DNA from: an uncultured Ruminococcus sp.
Lineage (GTDB): Bacteria; Bacillota; Clostridia; Oscillospirales; Ruminococcaceae
Assembly: GCA_937898375.1 (NCBI GenBank)
Contig: CALEJX010000464.1
Coordinates: 1 to 19,701, forward strand
Length of the DNA: 19,701 nucleotides
Direction: 5' to 3'
A program made the position numbers and the translations under genes. The notes beneath the pieces were generated by a model. The model saw nothing but the letters and a program-made list of their open reading frames with translations, was not told the DNA's origin and did not search any database. The first letter of the stretch is position 1, and the number at the start of each line of letters is the position of its first letter. This document shows, in pieces, positions 1 to 5,865 of this stretch.

Positions 1-133
1 CAAAAGCCTTATCGCCAAGCTTACAAGGTCTGCCATTGACCTTTACTCTTCCCTCTGAGATATACTCCTCTGCCTTTCTTCTTGAACAAACGCCGCTGTC
101 TGACATTATTTTCTGTATACGAATTTTTTCCAT
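1..133 (-). CDS. rluB: RluB/RsuA-family pseudouridine synthase, N-terminal part
   Basis: Only the first 44 codons are in the window; the gene runs off the left edge. The translation begins MEKIRIQKIMSDSGVCSRRK and continues with AEEYI, EGRVKVNG and KLGD. That is the S4 RNA-binding domain which opens the RsuA/RluB family of rRNA pseudouridine synthases; the family modifies 23S or 16S rRNA in the ribosomal large-subunit or decoding regions. The ATG at 131-133 is preceded by a good ribosome site (AAGGAGA, 138-144). It is the last visible gene of the scpAB operon, 37 bp after the carboxypeptidase stop. In Bacillus subtilis an rluB gene also lies downstream of scpAB and a D-Ala-D-Ala carboxypeptidase, which favours RluB over RsuA. 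The catalytic domain is not visible, so the exact target uridine cannot be stated. Confidence 0.85.
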   Translation of the reverse strand, partial: MEKIRIQKIMSDSGVCSRRKAEEYISEGRVKVNGRPCKLGDKAF

Positions 134-152
134 ATTTTCTCCTTAATTATGT

Positions 153-171
153 ACGGCTCACACCGAGCCGT
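153..171 (-). other. Short hairpin between carboxypeptidase and rluB
   Basis: A perfect 7-bp inverted repeat, ACGGCTC and GAGCCGT, has a 5-nt loop and abuts the stop codon of the carboxypeptidase gene. On the minus strand it is followed by ACATAATT and then the rluB ribosome site, with no U tract, so it is not a convincing intrinsic terminator. It may be an mRNA processing or stability hairpin inside the operon. The role is inferred. Confidence 0.4.
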
Positions 172-1310
172 TATGCAAACAATTTTTTCAGCTTATCTAA
201 ATAATAGTGAAATATATCGGGCTTTTCAGGCTCGACAATCTCCACGTCCTCTGCCACTGTGATATCCGTTCGGTCTATTTCCACATCATTGTAGTAAAAC
301 ACTACCTGACCTATCTTGTCTCCACGTTTCACAGGTGCATAAACAAATCGTGGCAGATATATTTTCGTCTTTACCTTGGAAGCCCTGCCGTTCAAAAGCA
401 CCTCACTCGCCTGCCCTGCCTGACATTTCACGCTGTCGCTCGCTCCGCCGACCACCGCAACCTCAAAGCTGTTTTTATCCAGCGGAAGCTTCTGTTCTGA
501 TACAAAATCAAAGCAGTAGTCATAAAGCTTTGAGTGGTCGTTCCAATCGTCAGGAGCGTTCAAGGTAACGCAGATAAGCTCCTTGCCCTTTCTGTCACAG
601 GCTGAAACAAGACATCTTCTTGCCTTGTCCGTAAACCCCGTTTTCACGCCCACAACACCCTCGCAGCTTTTGAGAAGCTTGTTTGAGTTCATGAGCCAAC
701 GGTCATAAGGCGGATCGCCATAGCATAGCTCCACTTTTTCAAGGCGGCATATAGCCCTGAAATCTTCATTTTTCATTGCTTCTGCCGCAAGATTTGCCAT
801 ATCCGCCGCAGTGGAATAATGCTCGTCAGTATCATCATCAAGACCTGACGGCGTAACAAAATGAGTATCCTCCAGTCCAAGCTGTTCAGCCCTTATGTTC
901 ATAAGCTGAACGAACTTACCGATACTTCCTGCCACTCTTACAGCAGCGGCATTTGCGGCATCATTTCCGCTCGGGAGCAGCATACCACAGCATAGATCAT
1001 GGAGAGTGACTTTATCACCCTCTTGAAGTCCCATGGACGAGCCTTCGACCTTTATAGCTTCGCTGTCTACCACGAACTGCTTGTCAAGATCTTCACCGCT
1101 TTCAAGCACAAGGAGCACAGACATTATCTTGGTAGTGCTTGCCATTGGACGCCTTTCATAGGCGTTTTTCTCAAACAGCACGTCCCCTGTTTTGCCGTCT
1201 ATAACTATAGCGCTTTTTGCCGATATCTCGCTGAGATCGTCAGCACTTACATTCATACAGCAAAAGCACATCATCATGACCGTACAAATAAATACCGCCA
1301 CGCATTTCAA
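171..1310 (-). CDS. dacF: D-alanyl-D-alanine carboxypeptidase, DacF/DacB type (S11)
   Basis: This is a penicillin-binding protein of peptidase family S11, which removes the terminal D-Ala from peptidoglycan stem peptides outside the membrane. Numbering from the start chosen here, the active-site motifs are STTK (58-61), SGN (114-116) and KTG (223-225), followed by a beta-rich C-terminal PBP5-like domain (about 275-360). Start choice: a longer frame opens with GTG at 1355, but no ribosome site precedes it and it would add an acidic N-terminal stretch. The TTG at 1310 has AAGGG 10 nt upstream and gives a clean signal peptide: MK, a hydrophobic Met/Cys-rich core, and probable cleavage after VSA at residue 23. 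The gene follows ytfJ in the scpAB operon. In spore formers, carboxypeptidases at this locus (DacB) or under sporulation control (DacF) tune cortex cross-linking. Which of the two this matches is not decided by sequence alone. Confidence 0.9.
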   Translation of the reverse strand: MKCVAVFICTVMMMCFCCMNVSADDLSEISAKSAIVIDGKTGDVLFEKNAYERRPMASTTKIMSVLLVLESGEDLDKQFVVDSEAIKVEGSSMGLQEGDKVTLHDLCCGMLLPSGNDAANAAAVRVAGSIGKFVQLMNIRAEQLGLEDTHFVTPSGLDDDTDEHYSTAADMANLAAEAMKNEDFRAICRLEKVELCYGDPPYDRWLMNSNKLLKSCEGVVGVKTGFTDKARRCLVSACDRKGKELICVTLNAPDDWNDHSKLYDYCFDFVSEQKLPLDKNSFEVAVVGGASDSVKCQAGQASEVLLNGRASKVKTKIYLPRFVYAPVKRGDKIGQVVFYYNDVEIDRTDITVAEDVEIVEPEKPDIFHYYLDKLKKLFA

Positions 1311-1379
1311 ACAAACCACACCCTTAAAATCAATTTCAAGGATTAGTTTGCTCACTTGCGCTTTTAAAATTCAGTAAAT

Positions 1380-1775
1380 TTATTCCTCGTTTTCGTCCTC
1401 ATCGTCAGACTTTTTGCCGAGAAAATCTGTTATCTTGTCAATTACCTCAGGCACCATATTTATGATAGCGTTTTCCTTTGTGGCATTCATTGATAGCTGC
1501 AAAAGCTTTGCTTCGCCCTTGTAAACTGCGATAAAAGCGATAGGCTGGATAGTTATTCCTCCGCCTGAGCCGCCGCCGAACGTTTCCTTTGTGCTTTTTG
1601 TAGGCAGGTCAGAGCCGCCTGATGCAAAGCCCACTGATATCTTTGAAACTGGGATTATAGTAGTGCCGTCTGCTGTAACGATAGGCTTGCCCACAACAGT
1701 TTCACAATCTGCCATTTCACGGACCTTGTCCATTGCAGTTTTGACAAGTCCCTCGATCTTTGTACTTTCGCTCAT
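1380..1775 (-). CDS. ytfJ: GerW/YtfJ family spore protein
   Basis: This 131-residue protein matches the YtfJ (GerW) family. The family is conserved in endospore formers and needed for normal spore germination in Bacillus subtilis; its biochemical activity is unknown. Family features visible are the N-terminal IEGLVKTAMDKV helix, VVGKPI at about 27-32, the PVSKISVGFASGGSD segment at 42-56, a glycine-rich run (GGGSGGG, 67-73) and a hydrophobic PIAFIAVYKG strand. The C-terminus is a short acidic tail. A TTG at 1799 would lengthen the protein by eight residues, but the ATG at 1775 has GAAAGG 9 nt upstream and matches the family start. It directly follows the DUF2953 gene, the same ytfI-ytfJ pairing as in Bacillus. 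No spore gene beyond this and the carboxypeptidase is visible, so sporulation competence is not proved. Confidence 0.9.
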   Translation of the reverse strand: MSESTKIEGLVKTAMDKVREMADCETVVGKPIVTADGTTIIPVSKISVGFASGGSDLPTKSTKETFGGGSGGGITIQPIAFIAVYKGEAKLLQLSMNATKENAIINMVPEVIDKITDFLGKKSDDEDENEE

Positions 1776-1795
1776 TTTTCTCAACCTTTCGTATT

Positions 1796-2821
1796 TCAAT
1801 TTGTTGCTTTAACTTCGTTCTTTTTAGCCGCAAGCTCTTTACTGCGGCGCTTGGCAGCACGCTTTTTCTTACGTCTGCCTGAAAGATATATTTTCAGAAA
1901 ATTAACGCCCGTGCAAACCCCTATTGCTATAATAGTGCTTGGTCTTACTCTGACTATGGTATGAACATCGTAACCAAACTTTTTTTCATCAAAAATGCAG
2001 TTCACATCAGCTTTTTTAAGCTTCACTGTAAAAATGCCTGCAAGCATTGCAATGGTATTGAAAAGCCCTGCCTGCACCTTGCCATAAAGCATAGCCGCTT
2101 CATAAGCGTCCTCCTTTCCAACCTCAAGGACAATCCTTGTATCTGTAAAACGCACAGCTTTCAAAAGCTTTTTGCAATATTTCCAGCCCATTGGAATATA
2201 AGGCTTCACCTTTTTATACTGCGCTTTCAGCTCGTCAAGCTTACTTTTTTTCTTGCCTTTAGATTTAGAAGCAGACCTCTTTTCACCCTTATCCCTTTTG
2301 TGAAAAAGCTTTCCTGCAAAGCCTCTTTTCTCCTGCTTTACAGTAATCTCATCGGGCTTGTCCTCTACGTCTGTCTCCGTATCAGCATCAGTATCAGAGA
2401 TATCCTCCTGCTCATCCTCTTCCTCAGCAACACCAGCGTTTTCATCTGCCGAAACTGTTTTCGCAGGCTCATCTGTTGCCTCTGTTTCATTCTCTGCTAT
2501 TTTCTCAGGATTAGCTTCAACAACTGGCTCTGTGACTTCTTCCGTTTTATCAGGCGTATCATCAGGCTGTGGAACAGGCAAGCTTTCTTCTATATTGTCC
2601 TCAAACTCCTCAAAGTCTTCAAAACTGTCCGCAGACAATTCAGGTTTTTTGGTGCTTTTCTGCTTGGGCTTTCGTGGATAAATGTCAAAAAACATATACC
2701 GCACCTTAAGCTCAAAGCCCTTTTTGTTTAGGTCTATCTGCGCCGTAAGAGAAAAATGCAATAAGATAACAATAACTGCTATAATACCAAGCAGTATCCA
2801 TAAAACAATTATCGTTATCAT
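1796..2821 (-). CDS. ytfI: DUF2953 (YtfI-like) membrane protein with acidic insert
   Basis: A 341-residue protein of unknown function. One N-terminal membrane helix (about 2-22) is followed by a short beta-like segment (LTAQIDLNKKGFELKVRY). Then comes a long low-complexity acidic insert rich in Glu, Asp, Thr and Pro (about 60-160) and a Lys/Arg-rich stretch (165-195). The conserved C-terminal part contains EVGKEDAYEAAMLYGKVQAG and a weak second hydrophobic segment (about 294-312), and the tail is very basic. The core resembles DUF2953, the family of B. subtilis YtfI, and the pairing with ytfJ supports this. The ATG at 2821 has a purine-rich site (GAGGGG) only about two bases away, which is unusually close. 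Family members are usually shorter because they lack the acidic insert. Function is unknown; an envelope role linked to ytfJ is inference. Confidence 0.75.
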   Translation of the reverse strand: MITIIVLWILLGIIAVIVILLHFSLTAQIDLNKKGFELKVRYMFFDIYPRKPKQKSTKKPELSADSFEDFEEFEDNIEESLPVPQPDDTPDKTEEVTEPVVEANPEKIAENETEATDEPAKTVSADENAGVAEEEDEQEDISDTDADTETDVEDKPDEITVKQEKRGFAGKLFHKRDKGEKRSASKSKGKKKSKLDELKAQYKKVKPYIPMGWKYCKKLLKAVRFTDTRIVLEVGKEDAYEAAMLYGKVQAGLFNTIAMLAGIFTVKLKKADVNCIFDEKKFGYDVHTIVRVRPSTIIAIGVCTGVNFLKIYLSGRRKKKRAAKRRSKELAAKKNEVKATN

Positions 2822-2840
2822 CTCCCCTCACGGTCATTTT

Positions 2841-3404
2841 TTATTCTTCAGTATCATTCTCTTTGGTTATCTCGTCAATGGTTATCTGCTCCTGCTTATC
2901 AGGGATAGGCGGCAGATCGTCAAGGCTTGACAGCTTGAAACAACGGAGAAAATTGTCCGTTGTCTTATATGCGATAGGTCTGCCAGGCAAGTCAAGTCTG
3001 CCTGCTTCCGCAAGCAATCCCTTATCCACAAGAGAATTTACAACACCCGAGGAGTCAACTCCCCTGACGTGTTCAATAAAGCCCTTTGTGACAGGCTGAT
3101 TATATGCGACTATAGTCAGTGCTTCCATTGCCGCAGGACTGAGAACAGAATTTTTCTTTATCTCCAGAGCCGCCTTTATAAATGGCGCAAGCTCCTCTTT
3201 GGTGGCAAGCTGATATGACCCGTTAAGGCTCAGAAGCATAATTCCGCTTTCAGCCTTATTGTATTTTTCTGAAAGTGCGCTGATAGCTTCGTCAAGCTGA
3301 TTTTTGACGATACCAACAGCCTCGCAAAGCTTTTCGCTCTCCACAGGCTCACCGCTTGCAAAAAGCACAGCCTCCACAGCTGCCTGTATATTTGAAAGTT
3401 CCAT
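2841..3404 (-). CDS. scpB: Segregation and condensation protein B
   Basis: ScpB is a dimeric winged-helix kleisin-interacting subunit. With ScpA it forms the regulatory subcomplex of the bacterial SMC condensin, which acts on the nucleoid. The 187-residue length is normal. Two winged-helix domains are visible: an N-terminal one (AAVEAVLFASGEPV, SGIMLL, YQLATKEE), and a C-terminal one with the family signatures LSPAAMEALTIVAYNQPVT (about 87-105), VRGVDSSGVV, LLAEAGRLDLPGRPIAYKTT, and a final FKLSSLDDLPP. The gene lies 20 bp downstream of scpA, the usual order, and has a weak ribosome site (AAAGAGA), which suggests partial dependence on translation from scpA. Confidence 0.97.
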   Translation of the reverse strand: MELSNIQAAVEAVLFASGEPVESEKLCEAVGIVKNQLDEAISALSEKYNKAESGIMLLSLNGSYQLATKEELAPFIKAALEIKKNSVLSPAAMEALTIVAYNQPVTKGFIEHVRGVDSSGVVNSLVDKGLLAEAGRLDLPGRPIAYKTTDNFLRCFKLSSLDDLPPIPDKQEQITIDEITKENDTEE

Positions 3405-3424
3405 AGTTTATCTCTTTTCTTATT

Positions 3425-4627
3425 TTATCCGTAGCGCCAGTAATTATTGCCGCCGTCGTCGCCAACAGGTGAATATCCCCAATAGTATCTTCTCTTTGCC
3501 CAGTAATTAGGCTTGAAAATCGTGTCAGGAGTGATATCCGCAAGTTGTTTAAGCAGTCTTATCTCCTCCATTGCGGCTTCATCAGGCTGTTCAGGCTCAG
3601 GCTGTGCCATAACAGGCTCGGTATGTATTTCAAAACTGTCTATCTTTTCAGATATCTTTTCCATTTCTGCCATGACCTCCTCCGCCGACTTCACAGGAGC
3701 ATACGCCGCAACGACTTCACCTGATATGCGCTCGGCTTTTGCGGCTGTATACCTCTTTGGCTGAGAAGCTTCCTCACGCTCTGTATCAGCGTCAGCGGTT
3801 TCTTCTATATCCTCCGTAGGCTCATCGTCAAGTATACTCTCTATAGGTTCGGGCTCAGTTGTAGCTTCCGCCGTCTCATTTTCAATAACAACAGGCTTAT
3901 CAAAATCAGACTCGACTTTTTTATTCTTTGAAGCCTTGTTGAAAAATATCTTTGAGTTATCATCATTAAGAAATATCCTGCCAGACTTTGTAAGCTCAAG
4001 TATAGCAAGAAAAGTAGCGACTTTTTCACTTTTTTCCGTCATGCCGTCATAAAGGTCGCCCATATCGCACTCGCCGTGCTTGTAAAGTCTTTTGAGAACA
4101 TGGATTATCTTTGATGTGACCGATACTATCTTATGTGACACTATCGGCTCGAACATCTTCGCTTTCAGCGGAACGCTTTCTCGAGCTTTCTTTGATATGC
4201 CCATGTATGCGTCATAAAGACACTGAGGGTCATGCTCACGGGTATAGGTCTTGTTTACAGGAAGCTTTACCGCCGTCCTGACGAACACAAGGTCGCCCAC
4301 ATAATCTTCACGAAGTGTCTGCGCCGCTTGTTTGCATAGAGAATACTCGATTATTCTTCCCTCAAGCTCTTTTTTAAGCTCCCTCGATTCCTCGTCATGC
4401 GGCAGAAGCGAACAGGTCTTTATGTATATGAGACGTGCCGCCATTTCAAGAAAATCAGCGGCGTCCTCATAATCCTCGTGGTCAAGATTATTGATATAGT
4501 CCATATACTGTTCAAGAAGCAGAGATATCTCAATATCGTAAATATTCAATTTGTGCTTGCTGATAAGATGAAGAAGCAAGTCGAGCGGTCCTTCAAACAT
4601 ATCCAGCTTGAACTGAGCAGCACTCAT
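3425..4627 (-). CDS. scpA: Segregation and condensation protein A with long C-terminal extension
   Basis: ScpA is the kleisin that bridges the two SMC heads. The N-terminal domain carries the hallmark FKLDMFEGPLDLLLHLI (6-22), NIYDI and the helix DAADFLEMAARLIYIK. The C-terminal winged helix is seen at about 170-230 (SKIIHVLKRLYKHGE, EKVATFLAILELTKSGRI, IFFN). Family members normally end near there, at about 240-260 residues. This one continues to 400 with an acidic, Thr/Pro/Glu-rich linker (about 245-290), a predicted helix (313-332), a second acidic stretch, and an aromatic Trp/Tyr/Gly/Asn-rich tail (374-400). There is no frameshift and codon use does not visibly change. The ATG at 4627 has AAGGA 9 nt upstream. 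The gene is second in the operon, after the M50 protease. Confidence 0.96.
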   Translation of the reverse strand: MSAAQFKLDMFEGPLDLLLHLISKHKLNIYDIEISLLLEQYMDYINNLDHEDYEDAADFLEMAARLIYIKTCSLLPHDEESRELKKELEGRIIEYSLCKQAAQTLREDYVGDLVFVRTAVKLPVNKTYTREHDPQCLYDAYMGISKKARESVPLKAKMFEPIVSHKIVSVTSKIIHVLKRLYKHGECDMGDLYDGMTEKSEKVATFLAILELTKSGRIFLNDDNSKIFFNKASKNKKVESDFDKPVVIENETAEATTEPEPIESILDDEPTEDIEETADADTEREEASQPKRYTAAKAERISGEVVAAYAPVKSAEEVMAEMEKISEKIDSFEIHTEPVMAQPEPEQPDEAAMEEIRLLKQLADITPDTIFKPNYWAKRRYYWGYSPVGDDGGNNYWRYG

Positions 4628-4653
4628 TTACGTTTTTCCTTTCGTGAACAGTT

Positions 4654-5319
4654 TTACTTTAAAAATATCGCTTTGAGTATAGGGTCTACCCAGAACGTAA
4701 GCTTATCCATTATCCAAAACATACCATTCTGTAACCAACCTATTGGTGTATCAAGAACGCCTGTTATAACAAGTATCATGAACGCAATAGCGATATAGTT
4801 TTGATACTGCGCCATAAAGCGGTCTACCTTGCTGCTTGTGAAGTAAGAAAGTATCTTTTGTCCGTCGAGTGGCGGAATAGGTATAAGGTTGAACACTGCA
4901 AGTCCCACGTTTATCGCAGTAAAATAATAGAGTATAAGGGATACATAGTAAAGAGCTATAGAATAATGCACTATATAAAGAACATAGAAAAGCTTATAAA
5001 GCACTATTCCAATAAGTCCCATTATTATATTTGAAATAGGACCTGCGGCGGCTGTGAGCGCCATACCCTTTCTGTAATTCTTAAATCTGAGAGGGTTTAC
5101 CTGAACAGGTTTGCCCCAGCCAAATCCTATGAAGAATATGCACAGCGCACCGATAGGGTCAAGATGAGCAAGCGGGTTAAGGGAAAGTCTGCCCTGATAA
5201 CGTGGGGTATCGTCACCCAGCTTTGTTGCCGCCCATGCGTGAGCGTACTCGTGGATAGGTATACACATGAAAATTACGATGAGCTTTGCACCATAATCAA
5301 GAATTTTCTGCGGATCCAT
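4654..5319 (-). CDS. Site-2-type membrane metalloprotease (M50 family)
   Basis: An intramembrane zinc metalloprotease of the small, PDZ-less M50 subgroup often found next to scpA in Firmicutes; its substrates are unknown. The zinc motif HEYAH is at 23-27 inside the first hydrophobic segment, and the third ligand lies in NLIPIPPLDG (144-153, Asp152). About four to five membrane segments are visible (12-30, 54-68, 87-115, 117-145, 175-190). Start choice: an ATG at 5340 is possible, but the ATG at 5319 has a perfect AGGAGGT 9 nt upstream and gives MDPQKIL, so I use it (221 residues). It is the first gene of the operon, with a consensus promoter at 5373-5401. It is not the long RseP type, since no PDZ domain is present. 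Confidence 0.92.
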   Translation of the reverse strand: MDPQKILDYGAKLIVIFMCIPIHEYAHAWAATKLGDDTPRYQGRLSLNPLAHLDPIGALCIFFIGFGWGKPVQVNPLRFKNYRKGMALTAAAGPISNIIMGLIGIVLYKLFYVLYIVHYSIALYYVSLILYYFTAINVGLAVFNLIPIPPLDGQKILSYFTSSKVDRFMAQYQNYIAIAFMILVITGVLDTPIGWLQNGMFWIMDKLTFWVDPILKAIFLK

Positions 5320-5352
5320 ATTTACATGACCTCCTGTCATTTCAAAACAAAT

Positions 5353-5381
5353 TTACACAAATCATAAGTGTAATTATACAC
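5353..5381. promoter_or_regulatory. Operator-like GTGTA half-sites overlapping the -10
   Basis: Inverted copies of GTGTA lie at the protease promoter. TTACAC (5353-5358) pairs with GTGTAA (5368-5373) across 9 nt, and GTGTA (5368-5372) pairs with TACAC (5377-5381) across 4 nt, spanning the -10. Such half-site arrays are typical of repressor operators, but no regulator is identified, and short AT-rich dyads can arise by chance. Confidence 0.3.
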
Positions 5382-5401
5382 TATTTTCAATGAAATTTCA
5401 A
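5373..5401 (-). promoter_or_regulatory. Sigma-A promoter of the protease-scpAB operon
   Basis: On the minus strand the -35 is TTGAAA (5396-5401) and the -10 is TATAAT (5373-5378), separated by exactly 17 bp. It lies 54 bp upstream of the protease start and is the only strong promoter I see for the seven minus-strand genes. Confidence 0.8.
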
Positions 5402-5482
5402 GGCATTTTGTCTTTATTTTTAATCGAAAACGATAAATATATGCGATTTTACGGAAATTTCAAAAAAAATCTCAAAAAGCCC

Positions 5483-5511
5483 TTGCAATTTCTTTTCAGT
5501 TATGCTATAAT
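5483..5511 (+). promoter_or_regulatory. rpmB promoter (extended -10)
   Basis: The -35 is TTGCAA (5483-5488) and the -10 is TATAAT (5506-5511), with a 17-bp spacer and a TGC extension just before the -10 (5503-5505). This is a strong sigma-A promoter, as expected for a ribosomal protein gene. Confidence 0.85.
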
Positions 5512-5567
5512 ATTTAATATTGTGAATAATAGTATTGCATTTTTAAGGGTAAAGGAGGTGCAGCCTA

Positions 5568-5753
5568 ATGGCAAAATGCGAAATCTGCGGTAAGGGCGTT
5601 ACTTTCGGTATCAAGGTATCACACTCACACAGAAGAACAAACAGAACTTGGAAGCCAAATGTAAAGAGAGTTAAAGCTGTTGTAAACGGCACTCCTTGTC
5701 ACATTTACGCTTGCTCAAGATGCCTGCGTTCAGGTAAGGTAGAAAGAGCTTAA
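5568..5753 (+). CDS. rpmB: Large-subunit ribosomal protein bL28
   Basis: This 61-residue protein is L28 of the 50S subunit. It begins MAKCEICGKGVTFGIKVSHS and has the family segments RTNRTWKPNV and a C-terminal RCLRSGKVERA. Four cysteines form two pairs (C4/C7 and C49/C52), so it is the zinc-binding form. The ribosome site is nearly a perfect anti-SD complement (AAAGGAGGTG, 5550-5559). It is monocistronic, with its own promoter and terminator, between two minus-strand genes. Confidence 0.98.
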   Translation: MAKCEICGKGVTFGIKVSHSHRRTNRTWKPNVKRVKAVVNGTPCHIYACSRCLRSGKVERA

Positions 5754-5776
5754 TGCTTGAATATTCCAAAAAAATC

Positions 5777-5801
5777 GACTAGCCTGGCTAGTCTTTTTTT
5801 T
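5777..5801 (+). terminator. rpmB intrinsic terminator
   Basis: A 7-bp stem, GACTAGC with GCTAGTC, and a 3-nt loop are followed by eight T residues. It begins 24 bp after the rpmB stop. Confidence 0.9.
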
Positions 5802-5827
5802 ATGCTTTTTTTAAGATACAACAAAAA

Positions 5828-5860
5828 GATCGGAGCTGAGTGTCATACTCTGCTCCGATC
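5828..5860. terminator. Hairpin between convergent rpmB and LTA synthase genes
   Basis: A 9-bp perfect stem, GATCGGAGC (5828-5836) and GCTCCGATC (5852-5860), is flanked by a T run on both strands (TTTTT on the minus strand, TTTT on the plus strand). It lies 6 bp past the stop of the minus-strand gene, so it is mainly that gene's terminator and a backup for rpmB. Confidence 0.85.
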
Positions 5861-5865
5861 TTTTA

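Noticed and set aside
1961..2731. Long plus-strand open frame of 256 codons opposite the DUF2953 gene
   Set aside because: It is antisense to a gene with a recognisable core. Its Phe/Leu/Cys/Ile-rich translation is what the opposite strand of Glu/Lys-rich coding sequence gives, and it has no ribosome site or family resemblance.
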